Shown here: positions 37,816-47,681 of the stretch, piece after piece
Layout of the letters: every line of letters starts with the position of its first letter
Numbering within the stretch: position 1 is the first letter of the stretch
Source: Leptospira terpstrae serovar Hualin str. LT 11-33 = ATCC 700639
GTDB taxonomy: Bacteria; Spirochaetota; Leptospiria; Leptospirales; Leptospiraceae
Reading direction: 5' to 3'
Assembly: GCF_000332495.1 (NCBI RefSeq)
Contig: NZ_AOGW02000004.1
Location: forward strand, 36,000 to 99,999
Length of the DNA stretch: 64,000 nucleotides
Made by a program: the position numbers and the translations under genes
Notes under the pieces: model-generated
What the model was told of the DNA's origin: nothing
Database searches by the model: none
The model's input: the letters and a program-made list of their open reading frames with translations, nothing else

Positions 37816-38115
37816 ATGTGGTTACTCATCATCCATGCGCTTGCACTTTTCACTTTTGTCCTCCTCTACGCTTTCCGATTTCGAAAATTAGTGCCAAATC
37901 CCGAACAAAATATCCTCCTACAAATCCAAGCGGCCACCAAAGACTGGAAATCCACTCACCACTTGGTTCTACTCATCAGTTTTGCCCTCTTTCTCCTCCT
38001 CCCACTGACCTTGGGATTTACCTTTTACCTCAAGACTGATGCAAACGTCGTTGTCGTCATCGTTTGGATCATTTGGGCCTACAATTGGAGTAAATACACG
38101 TTCTGGAGAGAATAA
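37816..38115 (+). CDS. Small two-helix membrane protein
   Basis: 99 residues with hydrophobic segments at about 1-20 and 47-92 (the latter probably two helices). I do not recognise a family. AGGGTGGGTTT lies just before ATG 37816. It follows the UbiA-like gene and lies 67 bases before etfB. A role in electron transfer or with the UbiA protein would be speculation. Confidence 0.5.
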   Translation: MWLLIIHALALFTFVLLYAFRFRKLVPNPEQNILLQIQAATKDWKSTHHLVLLISFALFLLLPLTLGFTFYLKTDANVVVVIVWIIWAYNWSKYTFWRE

Positions 38116-38182
38116 TTTACTTCCCTTATGACTTCGCTCCCGTTTTCTGGTCTTAGGTAATCCACGATAACGGGGTTAAGGA

Positions 38183-38944
38183 ATGAAAATTGTTGTTCTA
38201 GTAAAGCAGGTTCCGGATACGGAAACCAATATCAAGGTCGGTGACAAATCGATCAACGAAGCTGGCGTAAAATGGATCATCTCTCCTTATGATGAATTTG
38301 CAATCGAAGAGGGAATCAGAATTCGTGAAAAAAGCGGTGGAGAAGTCATCGCAGTGTCCCTCGGTCCAGACCGTGCAGTAGAGGCACTTCGTACTGCCTA
38401 CGCTATGGGTGTAGACAGAGCCGTTCATGTAAAAGTGGATGACTATGTAACTTTTGATTCTACATACACTTCCGAACTTCTTGCGAATCTCATTAAAGCA
38501 GAAAACGCAGATGTAGTCATCGGTGGTCGTCAATCAATCGACACTGACAGCTCACAAGTTGTTGTTCAAATTGCTGAGAGATTAAATGTTCCTCACGTAG
38601 CTATGGCCCTCAAACTTGAGTTTGACGGAAACAAAGTAACTGCAACTCGAGAAATCGAAGGTGGAACTGAAGTTGTAGAAACTACAGCTCCTCTAGCAGT
38701 GACTGCTCAAAAAGGTTTGAATGAACCAAGATACCCAAGTTTAAAAGGGATCATGTCTGCGAAGAAAAAACCGGTAGATGTAAAAAAACCGGAAGAACTC
38801 GGAGCAACAGGATCTAAACTCGAAGTAGTATCTCTTGAACCACCTCCTCCACGTATCGCTGGTCGAAAACTGGAAGCGGCAGATGCACAAGGTTTTGCAT
38901 CTCAACTTGTAAAAGCTCTTCGCGAAGAAGCGAAGGTCATCTAA
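38183..38944 (+). CDS. etfB: Electron transfer flavoprotein beta subunit
   Basis: 253 residues, the AMP-binding subunit of the FAD heterodimer that takes electrons from acyl-CoA dehydrogenases. VLVKQVPDTETNIKVG begins the protein as usual; GGRQSIDTDSSQVVVQIAERL near residue 115 is the AMP loop; the C-terminal QFASQLVKALREEAKVI tail is typical. Two acyl-CoA dehydrogenases at 32513-33697 and 58650-60224 are likely donors. It is ten bases from etfA and clearly in one operon with it. Confidence 0.95.
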   Translation: MKIVVLVKQVPDTETNIKVGDKSINEAGVKWIISPYDEFAIEEGIRIREKSGGEVIAVSLGPDRAVEALRTAYAMGVDRAVHVKVDDYVTFDSTYTSELLANLIKAENADVVIGGRQSIDTDSSQVVVQIAERLNVPHVAMALKLEFDGNKVTATREIEGGTEVVETTAPLAVTAQKGLNEPRYPSLKGIMSAKKKPVDVKKPEELGATGSKLEVVSLEPPPPRIAGRKLEAADAQGFASQLVKALREEAKVI

Positions 38945-38954
38945 GGAGACGAAC

Positions 38955-39914
38955 ATGGCTGATGTTTTAGTAGTTGGTGAATTAAAAAACGGCGAACTTA
39001 AAAAAATCTCAAAAGAACTAACTTCTGCAGGTCGCAAAATCGCGGACTCCATTGGTGGTAAAGTTCATACAGTAATCATTACTGACAACGTAGATGCGTT
39101 TGCCGGTGATTTGAAAGCGGTTGGTGCTGATACAGTCATCGGTGCAAACCTTGGTGAATTTTCTCCTGAAGGATATGCAAATGGAATTTTTGCAATCATC
39201 CAAGAGAAAAAACCAGCAGTAGTTCTAATCCCACACTCTGCACAAGGAAAAGAATACTCTGCAAGAGTAGCGATCAAAGCAAACGCTGGTATTGTTGCTG
39301 ATGCAGTGGGTCTTTCTGTTGACGGTGGAAAAGTAGTAGCAAAGAAACCGATTTACTCTGGAAAAGCGTATGCAAATTTCAAAGTAACTTCTGACATCCA
39401 AATCTTTACAGTACGTGCAAACTCCCAAGAAGTAACTCCAAAAGACGGAGCGGGTGCTGTAGAAAAATCTGGAGCTTCCGCTGGCGAAGTAAGAACTAAG
39501 TCACTTTCTAAAGATCTTTCTGGTGGAAACAAAGTGCAACTTGCTGATGCTTCTATCATTGTATCTGGCGGACGCGGAATCAAAGGACCTGAAAACTGGC
39601 CTATCATCCAAGACCTCGCAGACACACTCGGTGCAGCACTTGGTGCTTCCCGTGCCACTGTAGATGCAGGATGGATTTCTCACTCTCACCAAGTAGGACA
39701 AACAGGTAAAACTGTCTCCCCTAACTGTTACATTGCTTGTGGTATCTCCGGAGCCATCCAACACTTAGCAGGTATGGGATCTTCCAAATACATCGTTGCC
39801 ATCAACAAAGATGGAGATGCTCCTATTTTCAAAGTAGCAACTTACGGTGTGGTAGCTGACCTATTTGAAGTAGTGCCTGCACTTACTTCTGAGTTCAAAA
39901 AAGTATTGGGTTAA
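38955..39914 (+). CDS. etfA: Electron transfer flavoprotein alpha subunit
   Basis: 319 residues. The C-terminal FAD domain shows [15 protein letters not shown] near residue 205 and [20 protein letters not shown] followed by [12 protein letters not shown] near residue 265, all standard for EtfA. AAGGAG lies six bases before ATG 38955. With EtfB it carries electrons to an ETF:quinone oxidoreductase, which is not in this window. Confidence 0.95.
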   Translation: MADVLVVGELKNGELKKISKELTSAGRKIADSIGGKVHTVIITDNVDAFAGDLKAVGADTVIGANLGEFSPEGYANGIFAIIQEKKPAVVLIPHSAQGKEYSARVAIKANAGIVADAVGLSVDGGKVVAKKPIYSGKAYANFKVTSDIQIFTVRANSQEVTPKDGAGAVEKSGASAGEVRTKSLSKDLSGGNKVQLADASIIVSGGRGIKGPENWPIIQDLADTLGAALGASRATVDAGWISHSHQVGQTGKTVSPNCYIACGISGAIQHLAGMGSSKYIVAINKDGDAPIFKVATYGVVADLFEVVPALTSEFKKVLG

Positions 39915-39937
39915 TTCCCAATACGAACATTCGTCCT

Positions 39938-40519
39938 TTGAGGAATTTCCTTCCAAAATTTTCGATTGTTGTTCTTTTCTTTGTCCAAACGGGTTACCTT
40001 TGGGCAGAGGAAGGAAGAGATCGTCTGAATGCCGTCATCGGCAAAATGTATTCTCTCGAAAGTTTTCGAGCCTCAGTCACCATCAACGGTGGACTCACTG
40101 GAGTCGTTTCTTTCAAAAGTCCCAACCAACTCCATGTACGTTTCAGCGATGGTAGAATCATTTCTTCTAATGGAAGGATTCTGTGGTTTTACAATCCTGA
40201 CTCATCGATTGCCGGCAAACAGGACCTAAAAGGTGTTTCTGGCGGACTTGGCGGTCTACTCTCTGGCTATGAAAATGTGTCAGTAAGTGGCAAAACTTTT
40301 CGTCTTACTTCTAATACGAAACGATATAATGAAATTATCTTGGTTGTTTCCGATAACGACCTCCCTCGTGTACTCAAAATGAAACGTTCCGACGAAGAAA
40401 TTACTGAAGTGGCTTTCTCAGGAATCGCTACTAATATTGGTCTCGGAACTGGACTATTCAACTTCCAACCACCCACAAGCTCACAAATTGTTGAGAACCC
40501 TCTCAACCAAAAGGAGTAA
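39938..40519 (+). CDS. lolA: LolA-like periplasmic lipoprotein carrier
   Basis: 193 residues from TTG 39938, with a signal peptide (about residues 5-24) ending before EEGRDRLNAVIGKMYSLESF. The rest is rich in beta strands as in LolA (VTINGGLTGVVSFKSPNQLHVRFSDGRII is the typical early strand pattern), which carries lipoproteins from the inner to the outer membrane. No ribosome site is convincing, so the start is uncertain. It is followed three bases later by a large unknown protein with a good ribosome site, and the pair precedes trpS. Confidence 0.72.
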   Translation: MRNFLPKFSIVVLFFVQTGYLWAEEGRDRLNAVIGKMYSLESFRASVTINGGLTGVVSFKSPNQLHVRFSDGRIISSNGRILWFYNPDSSIAGKQDLKGVSGGLGGLLSGYENVSVSGKTFRLTSNTKRYNEIILVVSDNDLPRVLKMKRSDEEITEVAFSGIATNIGLGTGLFNFQPPTSSQIVENPLNQKE

Positions 40520-40522
40520 TTT

Positions 40523-42502
40523 GTGACCCCGGTCTCTCGTACAGAAGCACACCGCGTATTTGCCGATTTGTATCGTAAAACTCGTACGCCGGAACACCAA
40601 CAACTGATTGATGAGGCCATTTTAAAATCGAACGATGTATTTATCCGGATTGATCTGATCCGAAAAGTGGATGAAGACTACGAATCAAAAAACAAACCAA
40701 AAAAAGAAGATGGCCGAGACCGTGGTTTGCCAGAGAGAGAACAATTTCGAAGGGAAAATCCAAAGCCGTATGTGACCTCCGCACCGGATCCAAAACCAAA
40801 ACGATCGAGTGATCTGGTTACTGTTGATAGTGCCAAACAAAAACAAAACCCGGCAAAAAAAAGAGTCATCGAACCAAGGCAAGGTGGTGGTCTTCTTGCG
40901 GGTCTTTTTGGTGGTGGTGCTGGAAGCGTAAATAATTCTATCAGTAAATTTGGTAAAGACACGGGAACCATAGACATTGGCCTTTTCGGTAGAAACCCAA
41001 CCATTTCCAATAATGTGGAAAAACTTTTTCGTGGAATGAAGGAAGATGTACTCATTCCTACCATCCAAGCTTTACGTGTTTCAGAACAGCAAGGTTGGAG
41101 GATTTGGACTCCCCTTGTTTACAATATCATCAATAACTTTAATAAATTTTATAATGCCTTTGCATCATTAGATGCATTGATTTTAGATAAAATTTCTGCT
41201 GATATCTTTTTGGAACGTTCCTTAAAGATGCAAATGTTTTATGTACGTTTTCTCCAAAGAAACGATGCAAATGACATCATCCTTTCGAATCTTCCTGACA
41301 TCGTGAAGATGGATGAAAAACTCACTCCAAAACTGAGTAAAATCATGGAAGGTGTGAATTACGCACTCAATTTAGAAAACACAAAACCCAAGTTATCCGA
41401 AGCCATTACCGCATTTTATATTGTGGCAAAGAAAAAAATGTTCACTTGGCCAGAGATTGTTGCAGACTTACGTGTTCCTGCCATCCAAGAACATAAATTC
41501 CAAGCAGCGCGGGAAATCCAAAAGGAAGTGGAGATCACTGTCGCAAAACTTTCTGACGATATAAACACCAGATCCTTCAAAAAAGAAGAGCTGCAAAATC
41601 TTCGGTCTAGGTATTTCTCTATAGATGACAAAGGAAAGATTAGTTTTGATTTTTTGAATGTTGTTGTAGATGATTTTATGGCTCACCACATGCCAGAGTC
41701 AGCAAAAAGCCAAACTGTTAAAAATAGTTATAAATCTCAACCTCATCGACTAGTTTATTTATTACTTCGTGATTTACAAACTGTATACATCAACCTTATT
41801 GAAGGTTATGTGCGTCTTGGTGACAAAAACCAAAACCAAGAACTCCTCCTTATCCAGCCAGGCCTTTTTCGAAATGAAATTGACCAACTCAATTCTTTAG
41901 TTCGAACCATAGACAATTTCAATAAAAAATTTCCAAGTTTCCAATACAGTTTTCAACAGTATGGAATGGACTATAGCACGGGTAATGCGGCCAATGACCA
42001 AATCGCGGGAACAATTGTCCAAGCCCTACAAGAGGCTTCTGAATTTTTTGGAAGTTTTGCGGGTAAACTCAATATCATTGTGGAAAACCATTTGATGGCT
42101 CAAGTCACCGAATCCAAAGGAAAAACCAATGATAAAATTGCATCGACCAAAGACAAAGTCATTGAAGAAGTAAAAATTGCCCAAAGATTCATCCCTCATT
42201 TTGATAAATCTGTAGTCGCTAAAGAAAGAATCAATGGAATGAAGGTAGAGGATGTTTTCATTCAATTCACAAGATACCTTTATAACTACGCAGTCATTTT
42301 TAAAGATCCAGCTACCACGTCTAAACTTACGGCACACCGTAAAATCGAACAAGAACTGATCAAATTAAACAAAGAATACGAAAGACTCACCTATTCTACC
42401 TTTCATAAAGAAACAGGAAGTAATAGTGAAAATTCTGAATCCTCCGAAAATCAAAATACTTCAGATCCTATTGATCTTTCAGATACAGAAGGAGAATCAT
42501 GA
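40523..42502 (+). CDS. Large unknown protein with glycine-rich linker
   Basis: 659 residues from GTG 40523, which has AAGGAG six bases upstream. Residues 1-100 are charged and probably disordered (many K, P, R), a glycine-rich GGGLLAGLFGGGAGS segment lies near residue 123, and from about residue 150 to 640 it is helical, with no signal peptide or membrane segment. The C-terminus is acidic and rich in S and E. I do not recognise it. Its stop overlaps the trpS start (ATGA at 42499). Its role cannot be read; a structural or assembly role is only a guess. Confidence 0.6.
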   Translation: MTPVSRTEAHRVFADLYRKTRTPEHQQLIDEAILKSNDVFIRIDLIRKVDEDYESKNKPKKEDGRDRGLPEREQFRRENPKPYVTSAPDPKPKRSSDLVTVDSAKQKQNPAKKRVIEPRQGGGLLAGLFGGGAGSVNNSISKFGKDTGTIDIGLFGRNPTISNNVEKLFRGMKEDVLIPTIQALRVSEQQGWRIWTPLVYNIINNFNKFYNAFASLDALILDKISADIFLERSLKMQMFYVRFLQRNDANDIILSNLPDIVKMDEKLTPKLSKIMEGVNYALNLENTKPKLSEAITAFYIVAKKKMFTWPEIVADLRVPAIQEHKFQAAREIQKEVEITVAKLSDDINTRSFKKEELQNLRSRYFSIDDKGKISFDFLNVVVDDFMAHHMPESAKSQTVKNSYKSQPHRLVYLLLRDLQTVYINLIEGYVRLGDKNQNQELLLIQPGLFRNEIDQLNSLVRTIDNFNKKFPSFQYSFQQYGMDYSTGNAANDQIAGTIVQALQEASEFFGSFAGKLNIIVENHLMAQVTESKGKTNDKIASTKDKVIEEVKIAQRFIPHFDKSVVAKERINGMKVEDVFIQFTRYLYNYAVIFKDPATTSKLTAHRKIEQELIKLNKEYERLTYSTFHKETGSNSENSESSENQNTSDPIDLSDTEGES

Positions 42503-43467
42503 GAGTCCTTACTGGTTTACAACCCTCAGGTAAACTCCACTTAGGTAATTACTTTTCTGCGATCAAAAAAATCTTGGACTACCAATCTACAGAAGACTTG
42601 TTTCTGTTCATTGCAAACCTACATGCTCTCACCACCTTTCGATCTAAAGAAGAATTAAAAGATTTTACTATAGAATGCGCGATCGACTTATTAGCGCTAG
42701 GTGTAGATCCCAAAAAATCCGTTTTTTGGGTTCAAAGTGATGTTCCCGAAGTTACAGAGCTCACTTGGTATTTATCACAATCCATCACTGTATCTCAATT
42801 ACAACTGGCTCATTCCTTTAAAGACAAAGTTGCCAAAGGATTTGTTCCTGGGGCTGGACTTTTTACTTATCCTGTGCTTATGGCCAGTGACATCCTACTT
42901 TTTTCAGCAGAAAAAGTCCCCGTTGGAAAAGACCAAAAACAACATTTGGAATTTGCACGAGACATTGCCGAAAGATTCAATGCTCAATTTGGACCGGCTC
43001 TTACCATTCCAGAACCAGATATCGATGAAAACACAGCCACAGTTCCTGGAGTGGACGGGGCTAAGATGTCCAAATCTTACAAGAACACAATTGACTTCTT
43101 TGGAACGGAAAAAGAGATCAAAAAAAAAGTAATGTCTATTGTGAGTGATTCTCGGGCAGTAGAAGAACCAAAAGACCCAGAAACATCTGTTATCTTCCAA
43201 ATCCATTCGTTATTTTTATCTGCTGATGAAAAGTCCGCACAAATCGAAAAATACAAAAAAGGTGGGTCTGGATACGGAGATTTAAAAAAAGATCTTTTGG
43301 ATTCCATCCTAGGTCATTTTGCACCTTACCGGGCCAAAAGAGAAGAACTGACACAAAACATAGATTATGTGCACCAAGTTCTAAAAGAAGGTAAAGAAAA
43401 GGCAAAAGCAGTGGCACAGAAAAAAATCGAGGATATCCGAAAAATCTTAGGGATCTATCCTTTTTAA
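42499..43467 (+). CDS. trpS: Tryptophanyl-tRNA synthetase
   Basis: 322 residues of the class I synthetase family. The HIGH motif appears as HLGN at residues 14-17 after LTGLQPSGKL, and KMSKS appears as GAKMSKSYKNTI near residue 190. PVLMASDIL near residue 130 helps to bind tryptophan. The length is usual for TrpRS. It is translationally coupled to the preceding unknown gene (ATGA) and precedes the comEC-like gene by 42 bases. Confidence 0.96.
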   Translation: MRVLTGLQPSGKLHLGNYFSAIKKILDYQSTEDLFLFIANLHALTTFRSKEELKDFTIECAIDLLALGVDPKKSVFWVQSDVPEVTELTWYLSQSITVSQLQLAHSFKDKVAKGFVPGAGLFTYPVLMASDILLFSAEKVPVGKDQKQHLEFARDIAERFNAQFGPALTIPEPDIDENTATVPGVDGAKMSKSYKNTIDFFGTEKEIKKKVMSIVSDSRAVEEPKDPETSVIFQIHSLFLSADEKSAQIEKYKKGGSGYGDLKKDLLDSILGHFAPYRAKREELTQNIDYVHQVLKEGKEKAKAVAQKKIEDIRKILGIYPF

Positions 43468-43509
43468 TTTCTAAAGAACCAAAGTTCACGATTTTCTACC
43501 TAATCCTGT

Positions 43510-45339
43510 ATGAAACAGGAGATCTTTCTTCTCCCTAGAGCTGACTTCAGTTGGTTCTGTTTGGGAATTTGCGGAACTGCCTTCCTTCTAAAACTGGGAC
43601 TCAAAGTTCCCGGGTTTCACTCGATTCTTATTTTATTCTCACTCCTTTTACTGATTCTCTATTCCTTCCTTCCCAAAACCATACCGCGTAACATCGATAA
43701 AAGGCTCTATTTCTCTCTTTCGGCATCGATTCTATTTTTATTATTTGCCAATGTTCATTCGGGCCCTCGCAAGAAAACCATCCATCCCCTCTTTCGTTCT
43801 TACTTAGAAACTCAATTGAAACATTCGCCGCTCACAAAATTTGAATCTAGAATTGTTATGGGTTTTGTCACGGGATCCACAAAAGAAATTCCTGGAAATT
43901 TCAAAGACATAGCTAAGGAATCAGGAATCCTGCATCTATTTGCAGCCTCGGGTCTCCATTTAGGAATTTTTATTGGTTCCTTACAATGTTTTGGGAACCT
44001 CTGTTTTCGAAAAAGGAAATGGATTTCACTTTTACTTTCGTTAGGTGTTGGTTTTCTCTACTTGGTCGCACTAGACTTTCCAGTTTCTTTTTTACGAGCC
44101 TATCTCTTTGTTTTTTTATCCCTCGTAGCCTCTCTATTTTATAGAAAGATTGGGCCTTCTGATTTACTTGCAATCTCTTCGGGTTGTATTGCTTTTTTTC
44201 TCTTCTATGATTTTTTAAGCATCGGATTTTTATTATCTTTTGGAGCAGTGTATGGTATTTTTTTTCTAAAACCAAGTTTTGACCAAATCCTTCTTCCCAA
44301 ATCAAAATCTTTTATAAAAGAAAACTTCCACTTAACACTTGCTTGTTCTATCTGCAGTTTCCCGGTTTTAGTTTATTACTTCCGTTCTTTTTCTTTTGGC
44401 GGAATTTGGATCAATTTTCTTTTGGTTCCTATGGCAGGAATCCTTCTTCCCACTCTCTACCTTAGTTTCTTTCTCCAATCCCTTGTTCCAAAGTTTTTAA
44501 TGACCACACTCTCCTCGTGGATTTGGCTTCCCGCTTCTTTTGAATTGTCTATTTTTCTAAAATTATTTCATGAATTAGGAAATATGGGTCGGGGTTATAA
44601 AACTTGGGTCAGCACTCCGGTAGAATTTTTCATAGTTTCAATTCTAATAACCATTCTTTTCACCTTTTATCCAAAACTTCGTTTGTTGAAATTTCCCTAT
44701 ATAAAATTTCCTCTCTACATTCTACCAACTTTCTTTTTGATTGTTTCCTATTGTTTCCCAATGCCTAGCTTTCCTTTTTTACAAACCAAAGTCCGAAAAA
44801 GAAATCTATCTATTTGGCACGGCGATCATCTGTATTTATTCGGATCTTGTGATTCGAAAGGAATGACTGAGCTCACACCAGGCCTTCCCCCACCAAAATC
44901 AATTTCCTTTGAATCGGAATCCTGTCTTAAAGGAATATTAGCCTCAATGAAAAAATACCAAATAACAGATGTTTATTGGCATGGGACAAAAAATTCTCTA
45001 AATTGGATTTCAAAATTCAAACTTCCCATAAAATCCAAAGAAACAGAGATTTTAGGTGCGGGTATGAATCCACTATTTTCCATCATTCGATTTGATGGGA
45101 ATCCTAATGAGGTAGAATGGTTTTTACAACGGTCAAAACAGGCAGACAAGTCCAGAATCAACTCCCGATGGAAGGGAATCCTTCTTTTGGACTTTCCCCC
45201 TTGGAAAAAAAAGGAAGCGAAAGAATGGATCCAATACCAAAAACTACTTGGGATTTCTACTGCCTGGAAAATGATACTCGTTGAGGAAACTTTTGAAATC
45301 CCCTTACGCGACTATCTCCAACATACAAACCTTCTTTGA
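43510..45339 (+). CDS. ComEC/Rec2-type DNA-uptake channel without an evident lactamase domain
   Basis: 609 residues with many membrane helices. The family signature GILHLFAASGLHLGI lies at about residues 137-151, and helices of the competence domain follow to about residue 420. The last 180 residues lack the HxHxDH metal site of the metallo-beta-lactamase domain that full ComEC carries, and the usual N-terminal OB-fold domain is also not visible. It may therefore be a reduced channel. A DNA uptake role is the family function; no other competence gene is here. Its 3' end overlaps the rsmA start by 47 bases. Confidence 0.8.
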   Translation: MKQEIFLLPRADFSWFCLGICGTAFLLKLGLKVPGFHSILILFSLLLLILYSFLPKTIPRNIDKRLYFSLSASILFLLFANVHSGPRKKTIHPLFRSYLETQLKHSPLTKFESRIVMGFVTGSTKEIPGNFKDIAKESGILHLFAASGLHLGIFIGSLQCFGNLCFRKRKWISLLLSLGVGFLYLVALDFPVSFLRAYLFVFLSLVASLFYRKIGPSDLLAISSGCIAFFLFYDFLSIGFLLSFGAVYGIFFLKPSFDQILLPKSKSFIKENFHLTLACSICSFPVLVYYFRSFSFGGIWINFLLVPMAGILLPTLYLSFFLQSLVPKFLMTTLSSWIWLPASFELSIFLKLFHELGNMGRGYKTWVSTPVEFFIVSILITILFTFYPKLRLLKFPYIKFPLYILPTFFLIVSYCFPMPSFPFLQTKVRKRNLSIWHGDHLYLFGSCDSKGMTELTPGLPPPKSISFESESCLKGILASMKKYQITDVYWHGTKNSLNWISKFKLPIKSKETEILGAGMNPLFSIIRFDGNPNEVEWFLQRSKQADKSRINSRWKGILLLDFPPWKKKEAKEWIQYQKLLGISTAWKMILVEETFEIPLRDYLQHTNLL

Positions 45340-46168
45340 AGCCAAAGGGATTCGAGCTCAGAAGAAATTTGGCCAAAACTTCCTTATCGACCAAAACATA
45401 GTCAACTTTATCGTAAATTCCACAGAACCTTTGTTAATTGATAAATCTATTGTCCTTGCAGAAATTGGGATTGGTCTTGGTACCTTAACCTACCCCGTCC
45501 TTAGTTTAGACAAAAAGACCTATCTTTTCGAAATCGATAATGCCTACATCGAACTGACGAAAGAAGAAATTTTACCAAAGTTTCCAAAGGCCGTTCTCTT
45601 GGAAGGAGATGCCTTAGAAAATTTATTCCATATCTATAATGAAAATGTATTTGTATATGGAAATTTGCCTTACCACCTAACTACAGAAATCATTAACACC
45701 TTAGTCATTCATTGTAGAAATTTCCAAGGGGGAATTTTTATGGTGCAAAAGGAATTTGCCGAAAGACTTGTAAAAGAAACTTCCTCCTTATCTGTCTTTC
45801 TCTCTGCTTTTTGTGAAGTGAAGTATTTAAAAACCGTCCATAAAAACTGTTTTTTTCCCATCCCCAAAATCCATTCCGCTCTCATCTTGCTGAGTCCCAA
45901 AAAGGAAACTCCAAACCGGTGGAAACTGAAAACCGACATGGAAGTGGAGCTTTGGTCTCGGATGTTACGTACACTATTTTGGGGAAAACGAAAACAAATC
46001 CAAGTAAGCCTCAGAGAATCTCCCTTTTCAGAGGATCCAGAATTTCGGGAAGCTTTGGGCAAGGCCATCCAATCGGCGGGGGTTCCCCCTACGGCCAGAC
46101 CAGAAGAATTGAACCGAGAACAATTTCTGACTTTGGGTCAACATTTACTTGACTATTTGTCAAAATGA
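45293..46168 (+). CDS. rsmA: 16S rRNA dimethyladenosine transferase
   Basis: 291 residues from TTG 45293, chosen because GAGG lies six bases upstream; a TTG at 45281 is weaker. It dimethylates two adjacent adenosines near the 16S 3' end. KKFGQNFLIDQNIVNF is the usual opening, LAEIGIGLGTLT is the SAM motif, and VYGNLPYHLTTEI near residue 122 is the catalytic NLPY. The start lies 47 bases inside comEC, so expression is coupled. A SAM-dependent rRNA methylase of the same family as KsgA, though rsmA is the only member here. Confidence 0.92.
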   Translation: MKSPYATISNIQTFFEAKGIRAQKKFGQNFLIDQNIVNFIVNSTEPLLIDKSIVLAEIGIGLGTLTYPVLSLDKKTYLFEIDNAYIELTKEEILPKFPKAVLLEGDALENLFHIYNENVFVYGNLPYHLTTEIINTLVIHCRNFQGGIFMVQKEFAERLVKETSSLSVFLSAFCEVKYLKTVHKNCFFPIPKIHSALILLSPKKETPNRWKLKTDMEVELWSRMLRTLFWGKRKQIQVSLRESPFSEDPEFREALGKAIQSAGVPPTARPEELNREQFLTLGQHLLDYLSK

Positions 46169-46186
46169 TGTCAAATTTATTCCGCC

Positions 46187-47428
46187 ATGTTCGAGAATTT
46201 TACACCTCCGCCCATTGTCACCTATGCCATCCCTGTATTCTTCCTTCTCATTGGAATCGAAGTCTACATTGGTTACCGTAAAAATAAAGCCCTCTACAGG
46301 CTAAACGATTCCATTGCCGACCTAAGTACGGGAATCATTTCGCAAATTTGGGGCCTCTTCCAGAAGGGAATTGGACTCTTTGCTTATTTCTATATTTACG
46401 AACACTTTCGATTTTTTGAATTTGCGATGACAAACCCTTGGGCTTGGATCCTTTGCATCGTGGGCCAAGACTTTTGTTACTACTGGTCACATCGACTTGC
46501 CCATGAAGTGAATATCCTTTGGGCAGGACATGTCATCCACCACCACAGTGAAGAATACAATTTGGTAGTGGCTCTGAGACAAACCGGACTCGGAGGAATT
46601 GTGACTTGGATCTTCTATGTTCCTTTGGCTCTAGTGGGATTTCATCCTTGGATGTATCTGGCCAGTGGACAAATCAACCTGGTCTACCAATTTTGGGTGC
46701 ATACCAAAGCGGTAGGGAAAATTGGAAAGATTGGAGAATACATATTATCTACTCCCTCCCACCACAGAGTACACCATGCGATCAATCCTATCTACATTGA
46801 TAAAAACCATGGCGGAATCTTTATCCTCTTTGACCGGATGTTTGGAACTTTCCGAGAAGAAACAGAACCTTGTGTTTATGGAACAGTCAAACCCCTCCGT
46901 AGTTTCAATCCTGTGTATGCCAATTTCCATTATTATTGGGAACTTTTGAAACAGGCCGCGAATGCTCCCTATTTCTTAGATAAAATTCGGGTCTTTTTTA
47001 AACCACCCGGATGGTATCCTAGAGAAGGTTCCAAACCAGCTGGATTTTTACCCATCCCGGAAGTGCGTCCAGAGACCTTCCATAAGTATGATCCCAAACC
47101 CCAACCAGAAGTGAGAACGTATACTACCACTTGGTTTGTTTTGGTTCTCCTTTTGTCTTTTTCCTTCCTCCTATTTGTGGCAAAGTTCTCTCTCATTTCC
47201 CAAGTCCTCGTGACACTTTGGGTGACATTTTCTCTATTAGCAATCAATGCCCTCATTGAAGGAAAGTCCTGGGCGGGTGCGATGGAAATCGGGCGACTTC
47301 TCTTTGGTTTTCTAGTGATCGCTTACTTTGATGTAGGTTGGGCTTACTATGCGATAGGAATTGTTTGCCTACTCGTCGCCGGAATCTACCTCTACCGCAC
47401 GAATGGCCAAAAAACGCAAGTAGTCTAA
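46187..47428 (+). CDS. Fatty acid hydroxylase / sterol desaturase-family membrane di-iron enzyme
   Basis: 413 residues, with several membrane helices. The three histidine boxes are complete: HRLAH near residue 103, HVIHHHSEE near residue 119, and HHRVHH near residue 193, the di-iron ligands of the family. The spacing and the C-terminal extra helices recall alkylglycerol monooxygenase-like and other C5-sterol-desaturase-like enzymes. The substrate is not known; lipid hydroxylation is likely. It starts 18 bases after rsmA and ends before a strong hairpin at 47467. Confidence 0.85.
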   Translation: MFENFTPPPIVTYAIPVFFLLIGIEVYIGYRKNKALYRLNDSIADLSTGIISQIWGLFQKGIGLFAYFYIYEHFRFFEFAMTNPWAWILCIVGQDFCYYWSHRLAHEVNILWAGHVIHHHSEEYNLVVALRQTGLGGIVTWIFYVPLALVGFHPWMYLASGQINLVYQFWVHTKAVGKIGKIGEYILSTPSHHRVHHAINPIYIDKNHGGIFILFDRMFGTFREETEPCVYGTVKPLRSFNPVYANFHYYWELLKQAANAPYFLDKIRVFFKPPGWYPREGSKPAGFLPIPEVRPETFHKYDPKPQPEVRTYTTTWFVLVLLLSFSFLLFVAKFSLISQVLVTLWVTFSLLAINALIEGKSWAGAMEIGRLLFGFLVIAYFDVGWAYYAIGIVCLLVAGIYLYRTNGQKTQVV

Positions 47429-47466
47429 ACCGAAATTACGACGAATTTGCCTAAGCAAATCCCATG

Positions 47467-47500
47467 GACCTACTAGAATCCTTCTAGTAGGTCTTCTCTC
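47467..47500 (+). terminator. Hairpin, probable terminator after the hydroxylase gene
   Basis: GACCTACTAGAA (47467-47478) pairs perfectly with TTCTAGTAGGTC (47482-47493) around TCC: a 12-bp stem with a three-base loop. The following TTCTCTC is pyrimidine-rich but not a clean T run, so it is less certain than the fusA one. Confidence 0.7.
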
Positions 47501-47681
47501 TTCCCACTAAACCCTGTTCTCTAATGATTTTACCAAAAGAAAAACGGATGACCTGAAAACCATTCTCAGTGTTATGTCACATAAATGCCATGAATGGGGC
47601 AGATTCCCCGATCGTTCCCCTTGACCGGACGAGGTCCCGTGAGAATTTGGCATTGCACCAGAGTTTTTGAGGCGAAATGAG

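Noticed and set aside
47560..47590. TGTTATGTCACATAA, resembling half of a Crp site
   Set aside because: Only one half-site is present and no full palindrome is seen; not supported as a Crp operator.
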